A stretch of 64,000 nt of DNA from contig PXBO01000052.1 of assembly GCA_003566885.1 (NCBI GenBank), forward strand, positions 1 through 64,000, written 5' to 3'. How positions within the stretch are numbered: position 1 is the first letter of the stretch; each line of letters starts with the position of its first letter. This document shows, piece by piece, positions 9,215 to 18,073 of the stretch. The DNA is from Opitutia bacterium. GTDB taxonomy: Bacteria > Verrucomicrobiota > Verrucomicrobiia > Opitutales > T3Sed10-336. The notes below the pieces were generated by a model, which ran no database searches, had not been told where the DNA came from, and saw nothing but the letters and a program-made list of their open reading frames with translations. A program made the position numbers and the translations under genes.

Positions 9215-9219
9215 AGTTT

Positions 9220-9879
9220 ATGATCAGACGACATGCGGCAGCTATTGTAACTGCATTTCTTGTTCCCGTGGCATTGGGAGCTCAGCTTGCGTTCGAGCAA
9301 ACGGAGATTCGTGTGGAGCTTGATTTCGGAGCCGAACGAGTCAGCCGGGATTTTGTCTTCACCAACAACGGAGATTTTCCGGTGGAGATTCTGGAAGTGC
9401 GCAGCAGTTGCGGATGCACCACGGCGGCGTTGGATAAGCACGTTTATGAGCCGGGAGAAAGCGGCACGATTACGGCGGAGTTCGACGTCGGTCAGCGGGT
9501 GGGCGAGCAGTCCAATTCCATTATGGTTCGCACTGACGATGCCGAGCGATCAATTCATTCACTGGTGCTGTTTGTGGACATTCCCAGGGCGTTGACGCTC
9601 TCTCATCGGTTTCTTATCTGGCAACGCGATGCCGATCCGGATACCCGTCGGGTGGAGGTGGTGTTTCATCCGAATGCACCGTACCGCCTGGAAGGGGTTG
9701 AAGTCGAAGGCGACGCCTTCCGGGTTGAATTGACCAAGGATGATGACGTGGAAGGCAGGTATTACCTGGACGTCACTCCGCTTGACCTTTCAGAGTCCGA
9801 CCGGGCGGCGATCGTTCTTCGCACCGAACCCGAGCCCTCGACTCCCCGGGCCTTTTCCCTTTACGCCTACGTCCGTTAA
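9220..9879 (+). CDS. DUF1573 secreted protein
   Basis: The 219-residue protein starts with a signal peptide (MIRRHAAAIVTAFLVPVALGA). An immunoglobulin-like DUF1573 domain follows, with the family hallmark FTNNGDFPVEILEVRSSCGC, then TTAA and GESGTITAEFD (about residues 45-95). The second half is a beta-rich extension without motifs I can name. DUF1573 proteins are exported, widespread in Bacteroidota and PVC bacteria, and of unknown biochemical function; the paired cysteines in SSCGC are conserved. It is a single gene converging on the next, with 91 bases between stops. Confidence 0.85.
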   Translation: MIRRHAAAIVTAFLVPVALGAQLAFEQTEIRVELDFGAERVSRDFVFTNNGDFPVEILEVRSSCGCTTAALDKHVYEPGESGTITAEFDVGQRVGEQSNSIMVRTDDAERSIHSLVLFVDIPRALTLSHRFLIWQRDADPDTRRVEVVFHPNAPYRLEGVEVEGDAFRVELTKDDDVEGRYYLDVTPLDLSESDRAAIVLRTEPEPSTPRAFSLYAYVR

Positions 9880-9970
9880 CCGGCAAAGCTTTTGGGTTTC
9901 GGCTGTGGCAAACGATTGTCCGTCAGGGGTTTTGCCGGCGCCTGGCGGTTTTCATGTTTCGGCGAGACCA

Positions 9971-11113
9971 TCACTCGCGGGGTAGGAATTCGACCTGCAG
10001 TCTGATAAAACGGCGGGGGGTTTCGCTTGAGATCGGCTCGGGGCAGGTGACGCGATAGCGGGGAACGCCGTCATGGTCGGGCTCGACGCTTTCCCAATCA
10101 GGATTAAGGGGTTGCCAGGAAATCAGGTCCTCGCTGACCTGGACCTCGTATAGCAGGTCGCTGCGATCGTCCCGCCCCGCTTCACCTTCCGGCCGGCGTA
10201 TCACAAGCGAGAGAAAACTTTCCTCTCCGTTCGTCACGATCTCGGGTTGCGGCAGGTAGGGAGCCGCGTTTTCGGTCGGCGGGTAGCCCAAAGCGTAAGC
10301 CAGTAGGTTGGGGTGCCCATCTCCGGAATAATCGGCGGTGAGGGCGGCATGCGGCTCGCGGGATCCTTCCCGGAACTGATTCAGAATCCACCAGTGGACT
10401 GGGGCGGGATCGACGAGAAAATAAAACAGGTGGGGCTGGCCCGAGGTTTCCTCGCCCGAGGTCAGAACACCGTGTGGCCGAAACCAAAGCAGGTAGATCC
10501 CGGGATCGCGAAAGATCCAGTTCTGGTGGGAATGTCCGCCGGCGAGTTCCCGCTTTTCCCCGTAAGGCGGACCGGCAGAGGTGCTGTCCATGAGGAGGTC
10601 GAGATTGGTGGGCCCGCCGGTGTAGAGGAAGAAATCTCCGGCGCCGTCGAAGTCGGACAATTCGATAAAAAATTCGCCGCCCGAAGGTCCCTGGAAAACG
10701 CCCTGACCGATTCCGTAGCCATTGAAACCCAGGAAAATAACGCCCTCCAACTCCGTGGAAATGACGCGATAATAGCTGTCGCCCGCTTGTCCGAGAAAGG
10801 AGAGGTTGGGGTGCGGATCGGATTCCAGGGTTCGCTTGGACGCTTCGGTGAGGTGGAGAATTGTCCGGTCGGGGGTCAGAATTTCTCCTGGGTCACCGGG
10901 AACGTTGAATGCCCCGCGGTCGAGCGTCATGGCCCATTCGTCCTCCTCCGGATCGTACCCCGTGCTCAAGTCGGTGTGTTCTTCGAAAACGACCACCCAG
11001 TCTTTCCAGGCAACCGCACCGGCCCACGCCGGCGCCGCCAGACCGGCCCAAGTGAACAGGTGTCCCAGGCCGATTAGCAAAACGGCCGTCGTTCTGAGCC
11101 TGGGCATCCTCAT
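9971..11113 (-). CDS. Choice-of-anchor-M-like secreted protein
   Basis: The protein has 380 residues and a signal peptide ending near PAWAGA. The core resembles the surface-anchored domain called choice-of-anchor M: VVFEEHTDLSTGYDPEEDEW near residue 43 and GGHSHQNWIFRDPGIYLLWF near residue 195. The C-terminal 130 residues (DYSGDGHPNLLAYALGYPP, then LYEVQVSEDLISW) match the tail module seen on many secreted verrucomicrobial proteins. I see no membrane or PEP-CTERM anchor at the end. Its ATG overlaps the stop of the pseudopilin upstream (ATGA), so the two are translationally coupled. Ligand and role are unknown. Confidence 0.75.
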   Translation of the reverse strand: MRMPRLRTTAVLLIGLGHLFTWAGLAAPAWAGAVAWKDWVVVFEEHTDLSTGYDPEEDEWAMTLDRGAFNVPGDPGEILTPDRTILHLTEASKRTLESDPHPNLSFLGQAGDSYYRVISTELEGVIFLGFNGYGIGQGVFQGPSGGEFFIELSDFDGAGDFFLYTGGPTNLDLLMDSTSAGPPYGEKRELAGGHSHQNWIFRDPGIYLLWFRPHGVLTSGEETSGQPHLFYFLVDPAPVHWWILNQFREGSREPHAALTADYSGDGHPNLLAYALGYPPTENAAPYLPQPEIVTNGEESFLSLVIRRPEGEAGRDDRSDLLYEVQVSEDLISWQPLNPDWESVEPDHDGVPRYRVTCPEPISSETPRRFIRLQVEFLPRE

Positions 11114-11829
11114 CGCGGGCGGGCTTCCGGAGGCAGGGCGATATTGACGCCGCTTTCGATCTGCCGGCGAACTTCCGCAGCGGGAATGGTTTCGACATGG
11201 CCGTCGGCGTAAAGGTAGTTGGACGTTCCCTGAGTGCGATCCGAACTGCGGCTTCCCGCGTGATGGCGGTCGGGGGCGATGTCGTTGATGACCGCGGCCC
11301 AGTTATTGGCCCAGGACGAGGCATGGGTGTGGTCCTCGGTAACGGCCAGCCCGCGCGAATCGGAGCCGATAAAAGCCAGTTTTGTCTGGGACGGAGTTCG
11401 TAATCGGTCGAGGCGACGAAAATCGTCGCCCACGGGTTGGCCGAGTTCGTCCTGGGCGGCGAAAAAGACCAGGTCGTTCATCAGATAGCTGGTGGCGTAG
11501 TCGATTCGCCGCATTTCATCGGCTCGCGGATCGGCGGGGCAAATGCGGACGTCGTCCACGTCGTCGAGATAGGGCCGCAGGGAAAAGATCCAGGACTCCT
11601 CGGGATTAATGTGCGCCGTGCCCGGAAGCCATCCGTTGTGGTCGTCGGCGAATAACCGCAGGGCGGTCCCCAGTTGCCGCATGTTCGACGAGCATTGGGC
11701 CCGGTGGGCGGAAGCCCGGACCTGACCGACCACCGGGATCAGGATCGACGCCAGGATGCCGATGATGGCAATCACGGTCAGGAGTTCGATCAGGGTGAAC
11801 CCGGCCCGCGGTTTTCCGGTGATGGTCAT
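11110..11829 (-). CDS. Type II secretion-like pseudopilin
   Basis: The protein has 239 residues. The N-terminus is a textbook prepilin signal: a short basic leader, cleavage after Gly in KPRAGFTLIELLTVIAIIG with Phe+1 and Glu+5, then a hydrophobic helix. The rest follows the large DUF1559-like PVC pseudopilin pattern, with CSSNMRQLGTALRLFADDHNGWLPG and YLYADGHVETIP near the end. Such proteins are very numerous in Verrucomicrobiota and Planctomycetota. They are assumed to be processed by a prepilin peptidase, but their functions are mostly unknown. It is coupled to the secreted protein downstream, which hints at a shared surface role. Confidence 0.88.
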   Translation of the reverse strand: MTITGKPRAGFTLIELLTVIAIIGILASILIPVVGQVRASAHRAQCSSNMRQLGTALRLFADDHNGWLPGTAHINPEESWIFSLRPYLDDVDDVRICPADPRADEMRRIDYATSYLMNDLVFFAAQDELGQPVGDDFRRLDRLRTPSQTKLAFIGSDSRGLAVTEDHTHASSWANNWAAVINDIAPDRHHAGSRSSDRTQGTSNYLYADGHVETIPAAEVRRQIESGVNIALPPEARPR

Positions 11830-12000
11830 TTATCGCAAAAATTTGGCAATATGTGGCAAAAGTGCAAGTGTCTTTTTAATAAGACTGCGGCGGAGCGGAA
11901 AAATTCCACGTTTCCGTGCTTGTTTTCGGTTATTGGTTAAGGGGTTTTATCACCATTTGCCATCAAACATTCCCTTCCAACCAATAATGGTGCTACGCTC

Positions 12001-12906
12001 CTACTCCCGCAGCTTTTTCCCCGTGGACAGCAGGTAATAGGCGGCGGCGCCGAAAACCGCAACCGAGGTCGCCACCAGAAGCAGGCCGAGTCCGACCGGC
12101 ACGTCGCTGACTCCGGTCATGCCGTAGCGCAGGCCGTTGACCATGTAGAGGATCGGATTGGCCAGCGACAGGGTGTCCCACGGGCCGGGGAGCATGTCGA
12201 TGGAATAAAAAACGCCGCCCAGAAACGTCAACGGCATGAGAAGGAAAGCCGGGAACAGGTTGATGTGATCGAAGTCTTCGGCCAGGATGGCCACGGTCAG
12301 CCCGAAAAGCGCGAAGGCGGTCGAAGTCAGGACCATGAACAGCAGGGTGAATGCCGGATTGTGCAGAGTGGATGCGCCCATAATTCCGGCCACCAGCCAA
12401 ATCAGGCAACCGATGATCATCGCCCGCAGCAACGAGGCGGCGATGTAGCCGACAATGAGCTGGATCGGAGTCAGGGGGGTCAGAAGAATATCCACCACCG
12501 AGCCGTGCACCTTGGAAATAAAGAGGGAGAATCCGGTGTTCAGAAAGGCGTTGTTGATCAGGTTCAACATGATCAGCCCCGGGACTAGAAAATCGACGTA
12601 GGGCACGCCTTGAATCTCCTCTAGGCGGCTGCCGAGCGAATAACCGAACACCACGAACCAAAGCATGGTGGTGAGAACCGGGCTCACGATGGTTTGGCCG
12701 GCGACTCTCATAAAACGCGCCAGTTCGCGACGGAAGAGCATCCAGGTTCCCCTCCACCCTCGATTGGACAGAGCACGCTGTTCCACCAGGCTGATGTGAC
12801 GCCGGGCGGCTTCGGCCGCGGAGTGCGACGGTACGCTTGCGTTGTGGTCCGCCGGCGAAGCGTTCGGCCGAAAGGCGAGTTCGGTGGCGTGATCGTTTGA
12901 ATTCAT
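12001..12906 (-). CDS. ABC-2 type transporter permease
   Basis: This 301-residue protein has a hydrophilic N-terminus of about 60 residues and then six hydrophobic segments. The ABC-2 family pattern is clear: MLFRRELARFMRVAGQTIVSPVLTTML, the loop VPYVDFLVPGLIMLNLINNAF, and MPLTFLGGVFYSIDMLPGPW before the last helices. It resembles YadH/NodJ-type exporters. It follows its ATPase by 33 bases and both would form one export complex in the inner membrane. The substrate cannot be inferred. Confidence 0.9.
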   Translation of the reverse strand: MNSNDHATELAFRPNASPADHNASVPSHSAAEAARRHISLVEQRALSNRGWRGTWMLFRRELARFMRVAGQTIVSPVLTTMLWFVVFGYSLGSRLEEIQGVPYVDFLVPGLIMLNLINNAFLNTGFSLFISKVHGSVVDILLTPLTPIQLIVGYIAASLLRAMIIGCLIWLVAGIMGASTLHNPAFTLLFMVLTSTAFALFGLTVAILAEDFDHINLFPAFLLMPLTFLGGVFYSIDMLPGPWDTLSLANPILYMVNGLRYGMTGVSDVPVGLGLLLVATSVAVFGAAAYYLLSTGKKLRE

Positions 12907-12939
12907 GGTCGGTGGGTCGTATCCCTTTGCTTTGTCGCG

Positions 12940-13896
12940 TCAGGAATCGGCGTGTACTACCTCGCGGAAGATATCCTCCAGACGGCTGCGCCCGCCGTCC
13001 AGAGTTTCTATTTCCAGTCCGGCGCCCTGTATGGCCTGGGTCAGACGGCGAACGGGGGCGCCGTCTCCTCCTGCGCCGTGATCGCGTTCAGGAAAGCTGA
13101 TACGCACCCGATCCGGTTCCGGGTTTTCCGGATGCAGGCCCTCCAGGGCGCTCAGCAATTCGCCGGTAGCCGGAGCGGAGAGACGAACCTCAATCCAACG
13201 CCTTCCGAAATGGCGCATCAGACTTTCCCGGGTATCGACGCGCAGCAACCGGCCCCGATTGACTATGCCGATGCGGTCGGCCAGGTTTTCCGCCTCTTCC
13301 AGGTAGTGTGTGGTCAACACGATGGTGGTGCCGCTGTCGCGGAGTTTCCGTATGTAAGCCCAGAGTTCTTCGCGCAGGTCCACGTCGACCCCGGCGGTGG
13401 GTTCGTCGAGGAAAAGCAAGGCTGGTTCGTGCATCAGGGCTTTGCAAACCATGAGCCGGCGCTTCATGCCGCCGGACAGCTTCCGGGTATTGGCCCGGGC
13501 CTTATCCTTGAGGGCAAAGGTTTCCAGCAAATGCTCCGTGCGCCGGCTCAGGTCGCGGCCGCCGAAGTAGCCACCCTGGTAGCGGACGGTTTCAGCGGTG
13601 GGGAAAAAACCGTCGAAATTCAACTCCTGCGGCACCAGTCCCACCAGTTGGCGGGTGACGCGGTAATCGGTGCGCACGTCGTAGCCGGCGACGCGTATTT
13701 CGCCTTCATATCGCGAAATGAGTCCGGTGATGCAGCCGATCATGGTGGTCTTGCCCGCGCCGTTGACCCCGAGCAGGGCGAAAATCTCGCCCGGTGCGAT
13801 GTCCAGGGAAACGTCGTTCACCGCGGTGAGCTCGCCGTAGCGTTTGGTAAGGTTGCGAATGGAAAGAAGGTGGGACTGAGAATAAGGTTCGACCAT
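12940..13896 (-). CDS. ABC transporter ATP-binding protein
   Basis: The protein has about 318 residues. It has Walker A GVNGAGKTT, Q-loop region VGLVPQELNFDGFFPTAETV, signature LSGGMKRRL, Walker B LLFLDEPTAGVD and the H-loop TTHYLEEAE. These put it with the CcmA/YadG-like ATPases that partner ABC-2 permeases. A C-terminal 80-residue extension is usual for drug or polysaccharide exporters. The permease follows immediately, so the pair is one operon. I chose the ATG at 13896; a GTG at 13911 would add five residues. No ribosome site decides between them. Confidence 0.9.
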   Translation of the reverse strand: MVEPYSQSHLLSIRNLTKRYGELTAVNDVSLDIAPGEIFALLGVNGAGKTTMIGCITGLISRYEGEIRVAGYDVRTDYRVTRQLVGLVPQELNFDGFFPTAETVRYQGGYFGGRDLSRRTEHLLETFALKDKARANTRKLSGGMKRRLMVCKALMHEPALLFLDEPTAGVDVDLREELWAYIRKLRDSGTTIVLTTHYLEEAENLADRIGIVNRGRLLRVDTRESLMRHFGRRWIEVRLSAPATGELLSALEGLHPENPEPDRVRISFPERDHGAGGDGAPVRRLTQAIQGAGLEIETLDGGRSRLEDIFREVVHADS

Positions 13897-13899
13897 TTT

Positions 13900-14046
13900 A
13901 CTGAACGGCACTGTTGATCAGGATTTGGCATTGAGGCCGCGACCGGCAAAGCCTTTACTTTCTATCGGACACGAACGGAAACGCAAGCTGGGAGCGCGGG
14001 CATCCCTGCCCGCACGGTTTCCCGCACACGTATTCCGCCGTAACCA
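13900..14046. other. Divergent intergenic region with a GC hairpin
   Basis: Between the ABC operon and the GTPase pair is a hairpin of the form GCGGGCATCCCTGCCCGC (near 13996). Similar sequence recurs at about 33318 (GCGGGCATCCAGCCCGC). The string GGAAACGCAAG occurs twice here, near 13977 and at the GTPase start. Both promoters should lie here, but I cannot pick them out. Confidence 0.4.
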
Positions 14047-16074
14047 ATGGGAAACGCAAGAATCATGGACCTTAAGGAGTTTTGGGAGGAACTGAACGCC
14101 CCCGCCAAGCCGCTACTGGAGCAGAGTTGGCCCGAGAATAAACACCTCGGGTTTCTCGACGCCGTGCGGGAACTCCTGCCGGAGGCGCACAACCGTCTGG
14201 CCACCACGTTTCGCATTGCCCGGGAATTCAGCGACGTGCCCATTCTCGCCGTGGCCGGTCCCATCAACGGCGGCAAGTCGTCCCTGGTGGGTACCTTTCT
14301 GACCGAGGAAAGCCGCCGTCGAATTCCCACCGGTTTGAGCGGTCGCGAAGGAACGCAGCGGTTCGTGCTGTGGATTCCACGCTCATGGGAGAAGGACGAA
14401 GCGATTTGCACGCGCCTGGAGGAAATGCTGGCGCTGGTCTTCGGCGAGCCGCCGGAACGTTTGCCGGAAGATTCCGATGAGGCCCGGCAGTCGTATGCGA
14501 ATGTGGAGAGCTTCTCCCGGCCTCTGATCGCTTCGGACCTACAACTGGATCAACACGGAATCGCGTTGATGGACTGTCCCGACATGCAGCGCCAACAGTC
14601 CGGTGAGCGCGAAGGCGAAAACCGGAGGTTAGAGGCCATCGTCAAGGCGTCCGAACTCTGCGCCGGTGTCATCATCGTCACCCCCCGATCCCAACTGGAA
14701 ATCCGCGACCTGGCCGAACTCGTGCGCCGACGCCTCCCTCAGGCGGTGCGCGTTTACGCGGTCAACCTGATCCGTCCTCCCGAGACTCCGGAGCAGGTTT
14801 ACGAGGAGTTGCGCCAGGCGCTGGGCGCAGGGGACGAGGATTTGATCTGTTACGGCGCCTACGACTTCCTGGTGCCTTCCTCGCGGGACTTTGTTCCGGC
14901 CTGGGACGATTCCCCTTCAAGGCCGGAGGCGGAGCGCGTTCCCTGTTTTTTCCAAGTGGCCCGCGAGCCGGAGCGGAACCGTCCGGACAGCATTGCCCCG
15001 GACCGCTCGATTCTGCGTCTGGCGGAACGTATCCGTCCTTCCATGATTCGTCAGAAACGCCGGCGCGAAATCCTTGAGGACTTGTCGGGCCAGGTGCGAG
15101 AGGGCATCGCCGAACTGGAAAAGCGGGCCGAGACGGACCGGGAGCGGACGACCCGTGCGGCGGAGGAGCTGTACCAGTTGGCGCGGGACCTGATGCACGA
15201 CGCCGACGGGCGGCTGCGAATCAAGATCGATCCGGCCATTGCCATGAGTTTTAAAGAGAGCATGGAACGCACCGCGCCCCTCCACCTGAAACCGGTCATG
15301 GCTCTGCGCCGCCGCATGGTGGACCGTGCGGCGGAGGTCGTCGGACGCGGCCGTGACGCGATCGTGCGGGCCTTTCCCTGGATGCGCGGCGGCGACGCGA
15401 GGGGACGGATCGGGGCGATCAGAAAGAGGTTGCAGCAGCGATTGATCCACGAGGAGGACATCCGGAAGCTGCTCGACCGTTGGGCGGTGGCCGCGCAAAC
15501 CGGTGTTCCCGACCGAAAGTGGAAAACTGAAGCCCGCGATATCCTGGAACGGTACCGGATGGAGGAAAGCACCAATATGACACCGGAGGACTGGGACCGA
15601 ATCACGCGCCGCATCTGGAAAAGCACGGGCAAGATGCGGGCGACAGTGACCATTTTCGGCTCGTTTTTTGCCGGACTGGCCGCGGTCATCCTGATTCCCT
15701 TCGACGGCGGTGTTTCCGTGCTGGGCATCACGGCGTTGGAGTTGCTGGGGGTGCTTGGCTTCGGCGGTTTGATCGCGGGCGGCACCTTGAAACTCTTGGA
15801 GTTGGAAATGAAAGAAAAAATCGGCTACCGCCAGTTCGGAAACTTTCTCGCTATCGCCGGGGACCGCATCGGCATTCCGCGGGAGACGATAACCGCGGTT
15901 CTCCTTCAACACGATCTCTTCGAGCCCGCCATGGAGGAGCCCGTTTCGCTCCGGACTTTCGGCGTCGCGGAAGCGGACTGGAGGCTTTGCCGTATCGATC
16001 CACAAGGCCGCAAGGAACTCTTTCGCACGCTGGACCGTTTGACCCGGGAGGAACATGTCGCACACACCGCTTGA
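14047..16074 (+). CDS. Membrane-anchored dynamin-like GTPase, first of pair
   Basis: The protein has 675 residues. After about 65 mostly helical residues comes a GTPase domain with P-loop GPINGGKSS (71-79), a Thr-containing switch I region (GREGTQRF, about 99-106) and G3 DCPD (176-179). The G4 position reads VNLIRPP instead of NKxD, so guanine specificity is uncertain. A long charged helical region follows (about 330-530). Next come two adjacent hydrophobic segments (about 537-580: FFAGLAAVILIPF, ALELLGVLGFGGLIAG) and a short C-terminal helical part. P-loop GTPase plus helical stalk plus membrane hairpin is the bacterial dynamin-like layout. The gene overlaps the next GTPase by 20 bases. An ATG at 14065 is an alternative start. 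Confidence 0.75.
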   Translation: MGNARIMDLKEFWEELNAPAKPLLEQSWPENKHLGFLDAVRELLPEAHNRLATTFRIAREFSDVPILAVAGPINGGKSSLVGTFLTEESRRRIPTGLSGREGTQRFVLWIPRSWEKDEAICTRLEEMLALVFGEPPERLPEDSDEARQSYANVESFSRPLIASDLQLDQHGIALMDCPDMQRQQSGEREGENRRLEAIVKASELCAGVIIVTPRSQLEIRDLAELVRRRLPQAVRVYAVNLIRPPETPEQVYEELRQALGAGDEDLICYGAYDFLVPSSRDFVPAWDDSPSRPEAERVPCFFQVAREPERNRPDSIAPDRSILRLAERIRPSMIRQKRRREILEDLSGQVREGIAELEKRAETDRERTTRAAEELYQLARDLMHDADGRLRIKIDPAIAMSFKESMERTAPLHLKPVMALRRRMVDRAAEVVGRGRDAIVRAFPWMRGGDARGRIGAIRKRLQQRLIHEEDIRKLLDRWAVAAQTGVPDRKWKTEARDILERYRMEESTNMTPEDWDRITRRIWKSTGKMRATVTIFGSFFAGLAAVILIPFDGGVSVLGITALELLGVLGFGGLIAGGTLKLLELEMKEKIGYRQFGNFLAIAGDRIGIPRETITAVLLQHDLFEPAMEEPVSLRTFGVAEADWRLCRIDPQGRKELFRTLDRLTREEHVAHTA

Positions 16075-17893
16075 AACCTGCCGCCGGCTTGCCGACGACG
16101 TGGAACGGCACGCCGGCGTGCTCGGTTTGGAATGGGAGGACCACGCCGCCGTGCTGCGGATGTGCGAGGACTTTCGTCGCTCCTGCGAAGAGGTGGCGGG
16201 CAACCGCGGCATCGATCACGTGACCATCGCGTTCACCGGTCCCAAGAATTCCGGAAAAACCCGCCTGTTGTCGCTCTTTGTCGAAGGAGAGGACGCGCGC
16301 CGGCGATTGCGGGTGGGGTACGGGCGTTCGGACGCCACGGAGAAGGTCACCTGGATCGGTCCCCGTCCGCCTGGGGATCTCCGGGAGGACTGCGAGGCAC
16401 ACATCCTGTGCTCGGAGGAGGACCTGGTCGATCTCGGGTTTCCCTACACGCTGGTCGACGTTCCCGGTCTCAACGAAGCGGACGAACGCCGCTCGGACGC
16501 CGCGGTGCGCGCGCTGGACAGCTCCCTGGTCAAGGTGCTGGTGACCGCCCGGCGAGAACTCGAGGACAAGGCGCTGGCGCACTACCTGGCGCGGGCCGAC
16601 GGGAGTCTGATTCTGCCGGTGATCAATTTCGTGCGCGCGGAGGTGCCGCAGGAGGATCTTGACGAGTTTCAGGCGATGTTGAGAGAGTCTTTGCCGCACA
16701 GCGAAGTGCGCCCGCCGGTGCTGGTGGGTGATGCGGCCATCGGCGGCGACGACGGCCAGACCAAGGGCGGCGATGAGTCAATCCTGCCGGACGATGTCGA
16801 GCGTCTTCGACGCGCCATTCGCGATGCGGCGGGACCCCGGCGGCTGCGGGATTTGCCCCAGGCGCGGCTTAATCGCAAGTATCGACGTTTCAAGGACGAC
16901 GTGGGGCGCTTTATGGGGGAGCGCCTGCCCGCCAGCCGGCGGGCGCTTGATGCCTTGCGCGAGACCGAAGAAGGGTTGCCGGGTGAGACCCTGGGGCACC
17001 TGCTCGGATCGGATCGGGCCTTGCGGGCGGGGGTGCGTCAGCGCCTGCGCGCCACTCTGCTGCAGCGCACCCCGTACGTGTTCTTCCCCTGGCGTGCGTT
17101 TTTGGCCCTGGCCAATCTGCTGCACGGCGCGGTGGAACGCATCCCGTTCGCCCTCATGGGCAGCATCCCGGCCTGGGTTTCCGGCGCCTTCACCGCGGCA
17201 CGCAACGTGAAGGACGCCCGCGATTTTTCGCGCGGCGTGGAAGGGGGCGTGCGCGGATACGTGGAGGGCGCGGTCCGGGAAAAGATCCTCCCCAAGGTCC
17301 GCGATCTCGAATTCGTCCTCAATCGGGAGTTGCGTAGCGGCGGGGAGGAAATACCCGCCGCCGCGGGAGACTTGCAGGTGAAGATCTCGGGACTCGACAA
17401 CCTGCAGGCCCGTTCGTCGGAGATCTTTCATTCCGCGGTGGATCGCTGGGCGCCCTCGCGCGCCGCGGCGACACTGACCGGCCTGGCCGGATTTCTGATT
17501 TTCTGGGGGCTCTTCGCCTGGCCGGTTTACGGGTTGTATTTGGATTTCTTTGACGCCGTGCGCGCGCTTTGGACGGACCATAGCGGCGCTTCCGGGAGCT
17601 TCCCCTCCGCGCCCTTCGGCATGTTGGGGACCAGTTTGCTGCTCGCCTTGTTGCCCATGGGTTTTTTCATGCTCGCCTCAGTCTCGCTCCTGGTCCGGCC
17701 CCGCCGGGTGACGGCCTGCCTGGAACAGATCCGCGGCGGCCACAGCGAAACCGTCGCTGACCTCGTGCGCGCCGGCCTGCTCACCATCGAAGTCGAACAG
17801 CCGCGCATCGACGCCTGCCTCTTTCTCTTGAAACTCGCTCCCCAGGAAGGCGAGGGGAACCGCTCTGACCATACGGACTCACCCAAGGCGTGA
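16055..17893 (+). CDS. Membrane-anchored dynamin-like GTPase, second of pair
   Basis: The protein has 612 residues, begins inside the preceding gene and is about equally long but clearly diverged. GTPase motifs are FTGPKNSGKTR (60-70) and G3 DVPGLNE (135-141). A G4-like INFVRAE lies near residue 190, again not canonical. A helical region with an amphipathic stretch (PWRAFLALANLLHGAVERIPFALMG in two parts, about 345-370) leads to two long hydrophobic segments near 467-500 and 521-548. The end is soluble. The shared plan with the upstream protein suggests a heteromeric pair, as known for some bacterial dynamins that need two partners. No other gene is in the unit. Membrane remodelling, envelope stress or defence roles are guesses. 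Confidence 0.75.
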   Translation: MSHTPLETCRRLADDVERHAGVLGLEWEDHAAVLRMCEDFRRSCEEVAGNRGIDHVTIAFTGPKNSGKTRLLSLFVEGEDARRRLRVGYGRSDATEKVTWIGPRPPGDLREDCEAHILCSEEDLVDLGFPYTLVDVPGLNEADERRSDAAVRALDSSLVKVLVTARRELEDKALAHYLARADGSLILPVINFVRAEVPQEDLDEFQAMLRESLPHSEVRPPVLVGDAAIGGDDGQTKGGDESILPDDVERLRRAIRDAAGPRRLRDLPQARLNRKYRRFKDDVGRFMGERLPASRRALDALRETEEGLPGETLGHLLGSDRALRAGVRQRLRATLLQRTPYVFFPWRAFLALANLLHGAVERIPFALMGSIPAWVSGAFTAARNVKDARDFSRGVEGGVRGYVEGAVREKILPKVRDLEFVLNRELRSGGEEIPAAAGDLQVKISGLDNLQARSSEIFHSAVDRWAPSRAAATLTGLAGFLIFWGLFAWPVYGLYLDFFDAVRALWTDHSGASGSFPSAPFGMLGTSLLLALLPMGFFMLASVSLLVRPRRVTACLEQIRGGHSETVADLVRAGLLTIEVEQPRIDACLFLLKLAPQEGEGNRSDHTDSPKA

Positions 17894-17910
17894 GGTAAGC
17901 GCCCAATCAG

Positions 17911-18066
17911 CGTTATACTCCCCGTCGTCAAGTTTTCGGAATCCCTATGTAGCGTGTTCGCTTGCGAACGCCCTCTCTGACGCAGGCCCGCGCAATCCCG
18001 CCTGGATACATGGGGTCCGCCACTGATCGGGAAGGCGTCCGCAAGCGGACACGCCACGGGGAAGGA
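17911..18066 (+). repeat. Family-1 intergenic element, copy B, with extra hairpin
   Basis: Starts GTTATACTCCCCGTCGTCAAG (near 17912) with TTTTCGGAATCCC, then the central GTTCGCTTGCGAAC and GACGCAGGCCCGCGCAATCC. Instead of a clean reverse end it runs into a further hairpin, GGCGTCCGCAAGCGGACACGCC (near 18031-18052). It fills the gap between the converging GTPase and amidohydrolase genes and may serve as terminator. Confidence 0.65.
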
Positions 18067-18073
18067 AGACCCT

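Larger units (their letters stand above)
8778..9219. other. 442-bp gap: family-1 repeat and DUF1573 leader
   Basis: No gene is visible. The left half holds a copy of the family-1 palindromic element (8798-8944). The right half is AT-richer leader DNA ending in a strong ribosome site. I see no convincing -35/-10 pair, although TTGACT at 9169-9174 could be a -35. Confidence 0.6.

Noticed and set aside
12952-13917. 321-codon rightward frame opposite the ABC ATPase
   Set aside because: Covered by a clear ABC ATPase with Walker A, signature and Walker B.
14917-16212. 431-codon leftward frame under the GTPase pair
   Set aside because: Arg/Pro/Ser-rich shadow crossing the overlap of two real genes.
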